DNA of 64,000 nucleotides from Streptomyces drozdowiczii. Its GTDB lineage: Bacteria; Actinomycetota; Actinomycetes; Streptomycetales; Streptomycetaceae. The notes under the pieces are model-generated. The model saw nothing but the letters and a program-made list of their open reading frames with translations. It made no database searches and was not told the origin of the DNA. The stretch spans positions 5,890,001-5,954,000 of the forward strand of contig NZ_CP098740.1 of NCBI RefSeq assembly GCF_026167665.1, given 5' to 3'. Shown here one piece after another: positions 38,208 through 50,237 of this stretch. The first letter of the stretch is position 1, and every line of letters begins with the position of its first letter. A program made the translations under genes and the position numbers.

Positions 38208-39707
38208 ATGGCGCAGTGGACTTCGGCGGTCGGCGCGGCCCAGCTGGCCCGGCAGCTCCAGGCCCAGCAGCAGCGGCCGGCCGGCCCCGGCAGCCGCCGC
38301 CCGCCCGCCTACCGCGCCCTCGCCGACGGCATCCGGCTGCTCGTCCTGGAGGGCCGGGTCGCGGTCGCCGCCCGCCTCCCGGCCGAACGCGAGCTGGCCG
38401 TCGCCCTCGCCGTCAGCCGGACCACGGTCGCCGCCGCCTACGAGGCGCTGCGGGCCGAGGGCTTCCTGGAGTCCCGGCGCGGCGCGGGCAGCTGGACGGC
38501 GGTCCCCGCGGGCAACCCGCTGCCCGCTCGCGGCCTGGAGCCCCTGCCGCCCGAGGCCCTGGGCTCCATGATCGACCTGGGCTGCGCCTCGCTGCCCGCC
38601 CCCGAGCCCTGGCTGACCCGGGCCGTCCAGGGCGCCCTGGAGGAGCTGCCCCCGTACGCCCACACCCACGGCGACTACCCCGCCGGGCTGCCCGCCCTGC
38701 GCCAGATGATCGCCGACCGCTACACCGCCGACGGCATCCCGACCATGCCCGAGCAGATCATGGTCACCACCGGCGCGATGGGCGCCATCGACGCCATCTG
38801 CCACCTCTTCGCCGGACGCGGCGAGCGCATCGCGGTGGAGTCCCCGAGCTACGCCAACATCCTCCAGCTGATGCGCGAGGCGGGGGCCCGGCTGGTGCCG
38901 GTCGCCATGGAGGAGGGGCTCGGCGGCTGGGACCTGAACCGGTGGCGCCAGGTCCTGCGGGACGCCGCGCCCCGGCTCGGCTACGTCGTCGCGGACTTCC
39001 ACAACCCGACCGGGGCACTGGCCGACGAGGAGCGCCGCCGGGCCCTCGTGGACGCCGCCCGCTCGGCCGGCACGGTCCTCGTCGTGGACGAGACGATGAG
39101 GGAGCTGCACCTCGACGAGGAAGTGGCGATGCCGCGCCCGGTCTGCGCGTTCGACCCGGCGGGCAGCACTGTCCTGACCGTGGGGTCGGCCAGCAAGGCG
39201 TTCTGGGCCGGTATGCGGATCGGCTGGGTCCGGGCCGCGCCCGACGTGATCCGCAGCCTGGTCGCCGCCCGCGCGTACGCCGACATGGGCACCCCCGTCC
39301 TCGAACAGCTGGCGGTGAACTGGCTGATGCGCACCGGCGGCTGGCAGGAGGCCGTACGGCTGCGCCGGGAACAGGCCCGGGAGAACCGCGACGCGCTCGT
39401 CGCCGCCGTGCGCCGGGAGCTGCCGGAGTGGGAGTTCTCCGTGCCCGGCGGCGGGCTCACGCTCTGGGTGCGCACCGGCGGCCTCTCCGGCTCCCGGCTC
39501 GCGGTCGCCGGCGAAGGCGTCGGGGTCCGCGTGCCGTCCGGGCCCCGGTTCGGGGTCGACGGCGCCTTCGAGGGCTACGTACGGCTGCCGTTCACGGTCG
39601 GCGGCCCGGTCGCGGACGAGGCGGCCCAGCGGCTCGCCCAGGCGGCCCGGCTGGTCGGCGCGGGCGGCGGGGCGGGCGTGGAGGCACCGCGTACGTTCGT
39701 GGCGTGA
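38208..39707 (+). CDS. MocR-type PLP-dependent transcription regulator
   Basis: A 499-aa fusion: N-terminal GntR winged helix (about 35-100, YRALADGIRLLVLEGRVAVAARLPAERELAVALAVSRTTVAAAYEALRAEGFLESRRG) and a class I aminotransferase-like domain (about 130-480). The PLP lysine is Lys330 in GSASKAFWAGMRIGW. Other contacts: DFHNPTGAL and VVDETMREL. PLP or an aldimine is the expected effector. It is divergent from a YczE-like gene and the 27-bp palindrome lies between. Regulation of YczE, and perhaps of itself, is the standard arrangement for this family. Confidence 0.92.
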   Translation: MAQWTSAVGAAQLARQLQAQQQRPAGPGSRRPPAYRALADGIRLLVLEGRVAVAARLPAERELAVALAVSRTTVAAAYEALRAEGFLESRRGAGSWTAVPAGNPLPARGLEPLPPEALGSMIDLGCASLPAPEPWLTRAVQGALEELPPYAHTHGDYPAGLPALRQMIADRYTADGIPTMPEQIMVTTGAMGAIDAICHLFAGRGERIAVESPSYANILQLMREAGARLVPVAMEEGLGGWDLNRWRQVLRDAAPRLGYVVADFHNPTGALADEERRRALVDAARSAGTVLVVDETMRELHLDEEVAMPRPVCAFDPAGSTVLTVGSASKAFWAGMRIGWVRAAPDVIRSLVAARAYADMGTPVLEQLAVNWLMRTGGWQEAVRLRREQARENRDALVAAVRRELPEWEFSVPGGGLTLWVRTGGLSGSRLAVAGEGVGVRVPSGPRFGVDGAFEGYVRLPFTVGGPVADEAAQRLAQAARLVGAGGGAGVEAPRTFVA

Positions 39708-39711
39708 AAGA

Positions 39712-39748
39712 CGGAGGAGGGCCCGGCGCGCCGCCGGGCCCTCCTCCG
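39712..39748. terminator. 17-bp perfect bidirectional hairpin
   Basis: CGGAGGAGGGCCCGGCG (39712-39728) and CGCCGGGCCCTCCTCCG (39732-39748) pair perfectly over a 3-nt loop, between the ends of the convergent MocR and FtsK-like genes. Confidence 0.92.
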
Positions 39749-39762
39749 CCGCTGTCACGCGT

Positions 39763-41351
39763 TCAGTCGCCGACCGCCACGGCCTCCAGCGCGACCGGCG
39801 CCTCCACGGCCTCGACCGGCGCCGGTTCCGGCGCCCCCGCCTCGACCGCCGTGCGCCGCTCCGGCAGCAGGCTGAGCACCGCCGCGCGCTGCGCCTCGCT
39901 CGTGGCGTCGTCGTACGGGTCGGGCGTGGCCGGGACCTGGATGCGCAGGACCGGCCCCGCGCCGAACCGGGCGTAGCCGCGTCCGGCGGGGGCGTCCGGC
40001 GGCGGGGTGGTGTGCGGTCCGGTGCCGAGCACCGACGCGACCTGCTCGGCGGTGCACTCGCCGAGGACCACCCGGGCCCTGGTGTGCGTCCGGACGGTCT
40101 CGCCGAGGCCGTCGAGGTGGTCGAACGCCTCGGCCAGGACCACGACGACATGGGCGGCCCGGCCGTGCCGCAGCGGGATCTGGAGCAGTTCCTGCGCGTC
40201 GGGCGTGCCGTCACCGGACGGGCGGGCGAGCGCGCTCGGCCGGTCCAGCAGGATCCAGAGCGGCCGGGTCAGGTCCTCGGGGACCGGGTCCCCGGCCTGC
40301 CGGGCGCGGTTCGCCTCGATCAGCCGGCGCTCCGTCTCGTTGGCCGCCCACTCCAGGGTGGAGAGCGCCCCGGCGGGCCCGCACTCGACGGCCAGGACGC
40401 CTTCGCGGCCGGTGAAGCAGGCGTACTCGCCGGTGCCACTGCCCTCCACGATGAGGACGTCGCCCTGCTGGAGCGCCTGGAGGGCGATGGACCGCAGCAG
40501 GGTGGTGGTGCCGCTGCCGGGCTGCCCGGCGACGAGCAGGTGCGGCTCGGTGGAGCGGGGGCCGGTGCGCCAGACGACGCCGGGCGCGTCCCGGGTGCCG
40601 GTGCCGTCGCTCACCGGCAGGGTGCGCCGTACGGCGTCCTCGTCCGTGAAGCCGAGGACGGTCTCGCCGGGGCGGTGACGAAGCGCTGGGCGGTGAGCGA
40701 GGTCGGCAGGGCGTCCAGGACGCTCATCACGAGCCGGTTGCCCTCCTCGTCCCAGCTGAACCGGTACTCCCGGCCGCGGCCCGACTTGGCGTGCAGCAGC
40801 TGTTCGATCCGGGCCCGGGACTCGGGCTCGCTGTCGGTGAAGTACGCGGGATACGCGACCTGGAGGCGCGAGACGCGGCCGTCGCCGTCGAACGCGTAAC
40901 CGCTGAAGACCTTCTCCCAGTCGCCGCCGTGGCTGAACAGCGGCTCGGGGTCCTCGGCCGTCGAGAAGTACGGCACGAGGGCTTCGTACAGGGAGCGCAG
41001 CCGCGCGGTCTCCGCCTCGTCGGGGCCGGTCCTGACGGGGGTGCGGTCGCGTCCCATCCATGCGGCTGCGCCCATCACCGTGACGAGGGCCAGCACCGGC
41101 CCGTACGGGATGAGCGCGACCACGAGTACGCAGGCCGCGACGAGGAACAGCGTGGGGCCACGCCGGTCCTTGGGTGTCGCGGCCCACTTCTGCCGTCCTG
41201 CGCCGGCCAGCAGCCGCAGACCGCGCGTGAGCGTGATCAGCGGATGGAGCACATCGGTGGCGCTGTCGGCGGCCGTGCGCGCGAACTCTCGACTGCGAGT
41301 GATCGAAGCGCTGCCGCTGCTCAGAATGCGGGGGAGTGGTCGCCTGGCCAC
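39763..41351 (-). CDS. FtsK-like membrane ATP-binding protein (one apparent 1-nt deletion)
   Basis: Corrected length about 529 aa. The N-terminal part has a membrane hairpin (PTLFLVAACVLVVALIPYGPVLALVTVMG, about 65-95) and a cytoplasmic segment; the C-terminal part has a RecA-like domain with GQPGSGTTTLLRSIA and RPLWILLDRPS as Walker-like motifs, so the invariant P-loop Lys is a Thr. The frame breaks at the G run 40669-40672: one added base joins LTAQRFVTAP to GETVLGFTDEDAVRRTLPV. It resembles the FtsK/TraB-like proteins of actinomycete integrative elements in layout, but no transfer genes are near, and ATP hydrolysis is uncertain. GTG start with an AGGAG ribosome site. A 64-aa membrane protein gene lies 37 bases upstream. 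Confidence 0.8.
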
Positions 41352-41388
41352 GTCTGTCTCCTGAAGGGGTCGGTGCGGAGGCGGAGGG

Positions 41389-41583
41389 TCAGAACTTGAT
41401 CCCGCCCAGGAGTCCGGCCAGGCTCGCTCCGCCCGCGGTAATGCTCGGTGCGATGGCGGTCCCGGCCAGGTAGAAGCCGAACAGGGCGGTGACGAGGGCG
41501 TGCGACGCCTTGAGGCCGTCCTTCCTGAAGAAGAGGAAGACGATGATGCCGAGGATGACGACGCCGGACATGGAAAGGATCAT
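41389..41583 (-). CDS. Small two-helix membrane protein, partner of the FtsK-like gene
   Basis: A 64-aa protein, MILSMSGVVILGIIVFLFFRKDG..., with two membrane helices separated by KDGLKASHAL and a Gly-rich end. It has a good AGGAGA ribosome site and lies 37 bases upstream of the FtsK-like gene on the same strand, so the two are likely co-expressed. Small Spd-like membrane proteins accompany TraB genes in Streptomyces elements; a similar pairing is possible here but unproven. Confidence 0.75.
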   Translation of the reverse strand: MILSMSGVVILGIIVFLFFRKDGLKASHALVTALFGFYLAGTAIAPSITAGGASLAGLLGGIKF

Positions 41584-41663
41584 GAGTGTTCTCCTGGTTG
41601 GAGGGGACGGTCACCATGAGTCCTTCCAGGCTCACCCCAAGTATCCATAAGATAAAAGGCGTA

Positions 41664-41694
41664 ATCGGGTGAAAAGGGTGATTATCCACCCGAT
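41664..41694. promoter_or_regulatory. Inverted repeat in an AT-rich divergent region
   Basis: ATCGGGTG (41664-41671) and CACCCGAT (41687-41694) are perfect arms with a 15-base spacer in an unusually AT-rich stretch (about 41640-41690) between the small membrane protein gene and the ankyrin gene. It could be an operator or a promoter region; no regulator gene is adjacent. Confidence 0.4.
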
Positions 41695-41826
41695 CGGCGG
41701 AGGGGAAACCCGGGCCTGATCATGGACCCGCCCGGGCAGTACCCTGTCGGTTCACTCGCACGGCCCCCGCCGTGCACGTCCCGGCCGCCGACGGCGGCCC
41801 GAACGGTCAAGGAAGGCGGTACCCCG

Positions 41827-42219
41827 ATGAGCGACGTCCCCGATCCCGAGGTCGTGGAGCTGGCCTCCAAGGTGTTCGACCTGGCACGCGCCGGCGACGC
41901 CGACGCCCTCGCCGCCTATGTGGACGCCGGGGTGCCCGCCAACCTCACCAACGACCGGGGCGACTCGCTGCTGATGCTCGCCGCCTACCACGGGCACGCC
42001 CCCGCGGTCACCGCCCTCGCCGCCCGCGGCGCCGACCCGGGCCGGGCCAACGACCGGGGCCAGACCCCCCTCGCCGGAGCCGTCTTCAAGGGCGAGGAAG
42101 CGGTCGTCCGCGCCCTCCTCGACGCGGGCGCCGACCCGGCCGCCGGAACACCCTCCGCGGTCGACACCGCACGCATGTTCGGCAAGGACGACCTGCTGGA
42201 ACTCTTCGGCGCCCGCTGA
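41827..42219 (+). CDS. Ankyrin-repeat protein
   Basis: A 130-aa cytoplasmic protein with about three ankyrin repeats: DADALAAYVDAGVPANLTNDRGDSLLMLAAYHGH, APAVTALAARGADPGRANDRGQTPLAGAVFKGE, and EAVVRALLDAGADPAAGTPSAVDTARMFG. The ATG follows AAGGAAGG. Ankyrin repeats bind other proteins, so a protein partner is expected, possibly the HEAT-repeat protein encoded 234 bases downstream on the same strand. Function unknown. Confidence 0.9.
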   Translation: MSDVPDPEVVELASKVFDLARAGDADALAAYVDAGVPANLTNDRGDSLLMLAAYHGHAPAVTALAARGADPGRANDRGQTPLAGAVFKGEEAVVRALLDAGADPAAGTPSAVDTARMFGKDDLLELFGAR

Positions 42220-42314
42220 CGGGTACGCCGTAAATGTGGTCGCGGTGGCGAAATGACTGGGTCATCATGACGTCGCGGGCCCGATCCGGGCCACCCGACG
42301 AGAGGCAGAGGAAG

Positions 42315-42371
42315 ATGCTCTACACCAGGCAGAAGACGGCGGTCGGCGAATCATGTTGCTGCGCGGCCTAG
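42315..42371 (+). CDS. Tiny Cys-rich peptide ORF
   Basis: An 18-codon frame MLYTRQKTAVGESCCCAA with a strong GAGGCAGAGGAAG ribosome site right before the ATG, ending in TAG at 42369-42371. Three consecutive Cys codons near the end resemble polycysteine leader peptides that sense cysteine supply in actinobacteria, but no cysteine-pathway gene follows: the next gene (start 42453) encodes a HEAT-repeat protein. It may instead be a short functional peptide or chance. Confidence 0.35.
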   Translation: MLYTRQKTAVGESCCCAA

Positions 42372-42452
42372 GGCTCGCCCCAGTGCTCGTCCCGGAGCAC
42401 ATGGAACTGCACAGTCCCGGTTGTGTCGACAGCTTGATGTGAGGCTTTCCCC

Positions 42453-43874
42453 ATGTTCGATCCGTTCATAGCGCCGAGCGGCACCCTGCTCGGGCTGCTC
42501 CAGAGAGGCCGCGGCGACGGCACCCTCCACGCGCTCGCCGCACCGCGCTCCGAGGCCCTGGCGGCCCTCAACCACTGCGTCCTGAGCGACCCGCGCCACG
42601 ACTGGCAGGTGGAGAACCGCTCCCTGTACTACGCGCGCCTCTACCTCGACCTCGACGGCGGCACCGAGGAGATCGAGCGGCACCTGACCGACCCCGAGGA
42701 CCACCTCGACACCGAGGACTCGCGGACCGGGCTCGCCCTGTCCGTCCTCGGCCACCTCGCCTCCTACGGGCGCGCCGACGCCCTCGTCCTCCTGCGGCGC
42801 TACGCCGCGACCGGCTCCAACTGGGCCTGGGCCCTGGACGAGCTGGCCCTGCGCGACGACGACGCCGGACTCCGCTCCCTCGCCGAGCCCGTGCTCGCCC
42901 GTTTCCCCGACGACCCCGAGGGCCGCGCCGAGCTGGCCGCGACCGTCCGGGACGCCTACGAGCCCCGCCCCTGGCGGCTCTGGGCCGACGACCCGCGCGA
43001 GGCGGTCGGCGCCCGCGTCCGGGCCGCGTCCGAGCAGGGGTCCTTCGACCGCTGGCAGCGCCAGATGCGCCCCGGCGGCCCCCGGCCCGGCTGGAGCGTC
43101 CAGGCGGTCTTCGACTGGGCCCGGCAGGGCCTGGAGCGCGGCAGCGTGCTGCATGTGCCCGCCGCCCGCTGCCTCGCCGCCGTCGCGGGCCCCGAGGACC
43201 GGCCCGAGATCGTCGAGGCCGCCCGCAGCGGACCCGACGCCGCCCGCTGCGCCGCCCTCCACTATCTGGCCGCCGAGGTCCGCGACCCCGCCGTGCTCGA
43301 CCTGATCGAGGCCGCCGCCACCGAACCCCGGGGCACCGTCCCCGACGCCGCCGTCGCCGCCTTCGAGCGGATGTGCGGCGAGGACGCCGTGGAGCGCGCC
43401 CGCCGCTGGGCCCGCAGGCCCGACGCCCTCGGAGCCTCCGCCGCCGGCGTGCTGGCCGGACGCGGCGGCCCGCAGGACGCCCCCGCGGTGCTCGGCGCGC
43501 TGCGCGACGCCGTACGCGGCGACGGACCCGACGCGCCACGGCTGTGGGCGCTCGTGGACGGCGCCGGCCGCCTCGGCATCGCCTGCGCCGCACCCGTACT
43601 GCGCCACATCTACCGGGAGACGTCCTCCTCGCAGCTGCGCGGCCGGACCGCCCGGGCCCTCGCGGCCACCGATCCGTCCTTCGCCACCGGGTTCGCCGTC
43701 GAGTGCCTGTGGGACTGCGAGGAGACGACCCGCGAGGTCGCCGCCCGCCACGCCGAGACCGGTGACCTCCGCGTCGCCGAGCGGCTGCGCCGCCTGGCCG
43801 CCGACCCCGCCGAGGAGGCCGAGGTCCAGTCCGCGGTACGCAGCAGGATCGGCCCGGACGCCCCGGCGGTCTGA
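42453..43874 (+). CDS. HEAT-repeat protein
   Basis: A 473-aa cytoplasmic alpha-solenoid. After an N-terminal region beginning MFDPFIAPSGTLLGLLQRGRGDGTLHALAAPRSEAL, repeats of the HEAT type follow (PAARCLAAVAGPEDRPEIVEAARSGPDAARCAALHYLAAEVRDPAVLDLIEAAATEP, then LRGRTARALAATDPSFATGFAVECLWDCEETTREVAARHAETGDLRVAERLRRLA). No enzyme motif is present. It probably serves as a scaffold or binding protein. It lies between an ankyrin gene and the hydantoinase gene. Confidence 0.85.
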   Translation: MFDPFIAPSGTLLGLLQRGRGDGTLHALAAPRSEALAALNHCVLSDPRHDWQVENRSLYYARLYLDLDGGTEEIERHLTDPEDHLDTEDSRTGLALSVLGHLASYGRADALVLLRRYAATGSNWAWALDELALRDDDAGLRSLAEPVLARFPDDPEGRAELAATVRDAYEPRPWRLWADDPREAVGARVRAASEQGSFDRWQRQMRPGGPRPGWSVQAVFDWARQGLERGSVLHVPAARCLAAVAGPEDRPEIVEAARSGPDAARCAALHYLAAEVRDPAVLDLIEAAATEPRGTVPDAAVAAFERMCGEDAVERARRWARRPDALGASAAGVLAGRGGPQDAPAVLGALRDAVRGDGPDAPRLWALVDGAGRLGIACAAPVLRHIYRETSSSQLRGRTARALAATDPSFATGFAVECLWDCEETTREVAARHAETGDLRVAERLRRLAADPAEEAEVQSAVRSRIGPDAPAV

Positions 43875-43975
43875 CCGGCGGAAACACCCCGTAACACCCC
43901 AGGAGTGCAGCGCGTCGGGGGCGCGCCGCCCCCGCCCTGTTCCGCGATCACCGGACGGCGGGCCACTATGGGGGC

Positions 43976-47605
<3,630 letters not shown>

Positions 47606-47662
47606 CCGGTCCGCCGGGAGCGGCCCTTCTGCGCCGTTTCGACCGTTGTCAGTGCGAGGACC

Positions 47663-47668
47663 TAATCT
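47663..47668 (+). promoter_or_regulatory. -10 element for a possibly leaderless operon
   Basis: TAATCT lies 7 bases before the GTG at 47676, with no ribosome site in between. This fits a leaderless transcript for the condensin-like operon, separate from the hydantoinase gene. The -35 is weak. Confidence 0.4.
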
Positions 47669-47675
47669 GTGCACC

Positions 47676-49201
47676 GTGACTTCGCCTGCCTACACGGACA
47701 ACGCTGCGCCCCAGCTCAGCGCGGGGCCGCGGCCCGCACCGGGCCCGGCCGCCGACGAGGGGCTGTCGCGGCGGCTGCGCGCGCTCGCCTGCACCGCGCC
47801 GCTGCACGACCTGGACGTGCGCAAGGCGAACCTCGCCGGTGAGTACAGCGGGTACGCGATGGCCGAGGTCGCCCTCGCCGCCATCGACCACGTCACGCTC
47901 AACATGGACTTCGACACGGGCGCGGACCACGACCAGATAGTGACCAGGCTCCTCCCGCGCGTCGCCGCCCAGGCCCCCTCCCGCCCCGCCGCCGAGCACG
48001 AACGGGTCGCCCGCTGGGTCCTGGAGAACCTGATCAACGTCGGCAGCGTGGACCGCGGATTCCGCGCGGTCTACGGCACCTTCGGGCCCGACGGCGTCTA
48101 CGTCCGCCGCGACTACGACTTCAAGCTCATCGAGGAGGTCCCCGGGCACGGCGGCAGCGTCTATCTGCGGGCCACCGACGAGGCGGTCAACGTCCTGGTC
48201 GGCGCCCTCGACACGGACGTCACCAGCGCCCAGATCGCCGCCGAGGTCAAGCTGGAGGTCCTGATCAGCCGGGGCCGCCTCGCCGACGCCCAGCTCGCCG
48301 CCGAACAGGCCCGCTACCGGACCGTGCAGTACGCGGAGACGCTGCGCAAGACGCTCGACGCCACCCGCCGCAACGTCCGCGCGGTCGACTGGCTCAACGC
48401 CGTGCCCGACATGATCGCCGAGGCCCTGGACCACGTCGCCGACCGCTACCGCCACGAGAACGCGATCCTCACCAACATCCGCAAGGCCCGCGACGAGGCC
48501 GAGGACCCCGAGCACAAGCGCCGCGCCGCCGAGCTGGTCGACATCGTCAAGGACTGCATCCGCCGCCACACCCAGCTCCAGTCCCGGCTCCTGGAAGCAG
48601 GACCGCTCTTCCGCGCCGAGCAGGACCGCCAGGCGTTCGCCGCCCCCGCCGCCCGCTCCGGCCTCGACCTGTACGGACAGCTCCTCGGCCCGCTGCTGCC
48701 GCTCCCGGTCGAGCAGGCGAGCCGCGCCACCGACGCCTTCTTCGCCCACGGCACCGGCCTGCGCACCCCGGTCTCCGTCCGGGTGGGCGACCTGGTCGAC
48801 CTGCTCCTCAGCCCGCCCCCGCCCGCGAACACCTCGGCGCCGAGATGCCCGAGCCGGACCTGATCGCCACCCCCGACGACAGCCGCTTCAGCGAGGAGCA
48901 GCTGGCCGCCGCGATGGAGCTGCTCGACCTGGAGCACGACGCGCCGCGCCGCCTCTCCGGCCTCCTCGCCGACGCCCGCCGCCGCGACCCCGACCTGCCC
49001 TACCTCGTCGCCCTGCTCGCCGTGCACGCCGCGAGCCCCCCGGTCGGCACCGCCTACCGCCAGGGCGAGCGCCGCCTGCTGTTCTCCGTGGACGACGGCA
49101 CCCCGCTGGACGACGAGGAGTTCGGCGGCGCCGACCTGATCGTCGGCACGGCCCTGCTCGACGCCGCCGGCATGGCCGCCGACCGCACGGAGGCGCCGTG
49201 A
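47676..49201 (+). CDS. Kleisin-like (MksF/JetA-like) subunit of an SMC-type complex, split by an apparent 1-nt deletion
   Basis: Read as two frames, 47676-48863 (395 aa) and 48845-49201 (118 aa), but one added C in the run 48816-48820 joins LVDLLLSPPP to AREHLGAEMPEPDLIATPDD seamlessly, giving 508 aa, the length expected for MksF/JetA-type kleisins. The protein is helical and charged, with an N-terminal part (LACTAPLHDLDVRKANLAGEY), a middle coiled-coil (SAQIAAEVKLEVLISRGRLADAQLAAEQARYRTVQYAETLRKTLDATRRN) and a C-terminal winged-helix-like region (SPPVGTAYRQGERRLLFSVDD). No enzyme motif. It is the first gene of an operon with a small-subunit candidate and an SMC-like ATPase. The kleisin role is inferred from order, size and coiled-coil layout, not from a direct motif match. 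Confidence 0.7.
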
Positions 49202-49259
49202 CAGCCCCGGGCCCCCGTACCACCTTCCGCAACACCATCCGCACCGAGGAGCCAGTGTC

Positions 49260-50180
49260 GTGAGCGACCACCGCGCAGAGCACGCCGACGCGTGGAGCGA
49301 GCCCGCCGACCGGCCCGCCCCCGCCTACGAGCCCGACCGCCCGGCGCCCGCACCCGCCGCCGTCACCCCGGCGGACGCGGCCGACGCCGCCCGGCTCGTC
49401 GCCTTCGGCCTCCAGCCCAAGCTGCTCCCCGCCCGCGACGCGGAGTACGCCGAACTGCTGCGCCGCTACCGGGACGACCCCGCCTTCGCCCGGCTCGCCG
49501 ACGCCGTCGCCACCGGCCTCGGCCTCATCGTCCTGGAGGTCTCGCCCCGGGCCGGCATGGCCGTCACGGCGGGCGAGGACTCCGTCTTCGCCGTCCGCAT
49601 GGGCGACTACGCGCGCCGCGCCTCCTCGGACAGCGCCGACCGCTTCCTGCACGGCCTCGCCCATCTCGCCGTCGCCGCCATGGCCTTCCCGCGCCCCGAG
49701 GACCTGGCCGACGACGCCTACATCGGCCGGATCACGGTCAACGGCGTCGACGCCTTCGTACGCCAGGCGTGCGACCGCCTGGAGCAGCGCGCCGAGGAGC
49801 AGGGCGACAACACCGACCCGGCCAGTGACGCCCCGGGCCTGGAGGCCGGCTGGCGCGTCTACGCCCGGCGCAGCGCCACCGGCGCCACCAAGGACGCCCG
49901 CCGGCTCGCCGGATCCACCACCGGCATCATCGGCAAGGCCGTCGCCTTCCTCACCGACTCCGGCTTCCTCCAGCGCACCGGCGACGACGCCGGAGGCACG
50001 TACCGCACCACCGCCCGCTACCAGCTCCAGGTCCGCGACATGGCCGGCAGCGCCGCCATGGCCGAACTCCTCGACCTGGGCGTCGTCCCCGTCACCGACG
50101 GGAGCGCCACGCTGCTGCCGCCCCCGGACCCCGACGACCTGGAACTGGTGGCCGACGCGGGCCTGCCGTTCCACGGCTGA
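49260..50180 (+). CDS. MksE/JetB-like small-subunit candidate of the SMC-type complex
   Basis: A 306-aa cytoplasmic protein. The N-terminal ~45 residues are Pro/Ala-rich and probably disordered. What follows (LVAFGLQPKLLPARDAEYAELLRRYRDDPAFARLADAVATGLGLIVLEVSPRAGMAVTAGEDSVFAVR) has the size and helix/beta mix of a tandem winged-helix (kite) subunit, and a second winged-helix-like stretch ends with VAFLTDSGFLQRTGDDAGGTYRTTARYQLQVRDM. It lies between the kleisin candidate and the SMC-like ATPase, as MksE/JetB do. GTG start. The role is inferred mainly from gene order. Confidence 0.72.
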   Translation: MSDHRAEHADAWSEPADRPAPAYEPDRPAPAPAAVTPADAADAARLVAFGLQPKLLPARDAEYAELLRRYRDDPAFARLADAVATGLGLIVLEVSPRAGMAVTAGEDSVFAVRMGDYARRASSDSADRFLHGLAHLAVAAMAFPRPEDLADDAYIGRITVNGVDAFVRQACDRLEQRAEEQGDNTDPASDAPGLEAGWRVYARRSATGATKDARRLAGSTTGIIGKAVAFLTDSGFLQRTGDDAGGTYRTTARYQLQVRDMAGSAAMAELLDLGVVPVTDGSATLLPPPDPDDLELVADAGLPFHG

Positions 50181-50237
50181 CCGCCGCCCGCCACCGACGC
50201 CCTCCCCCCGCTCCCAGAACGACGAGAGTCCGCCGCC

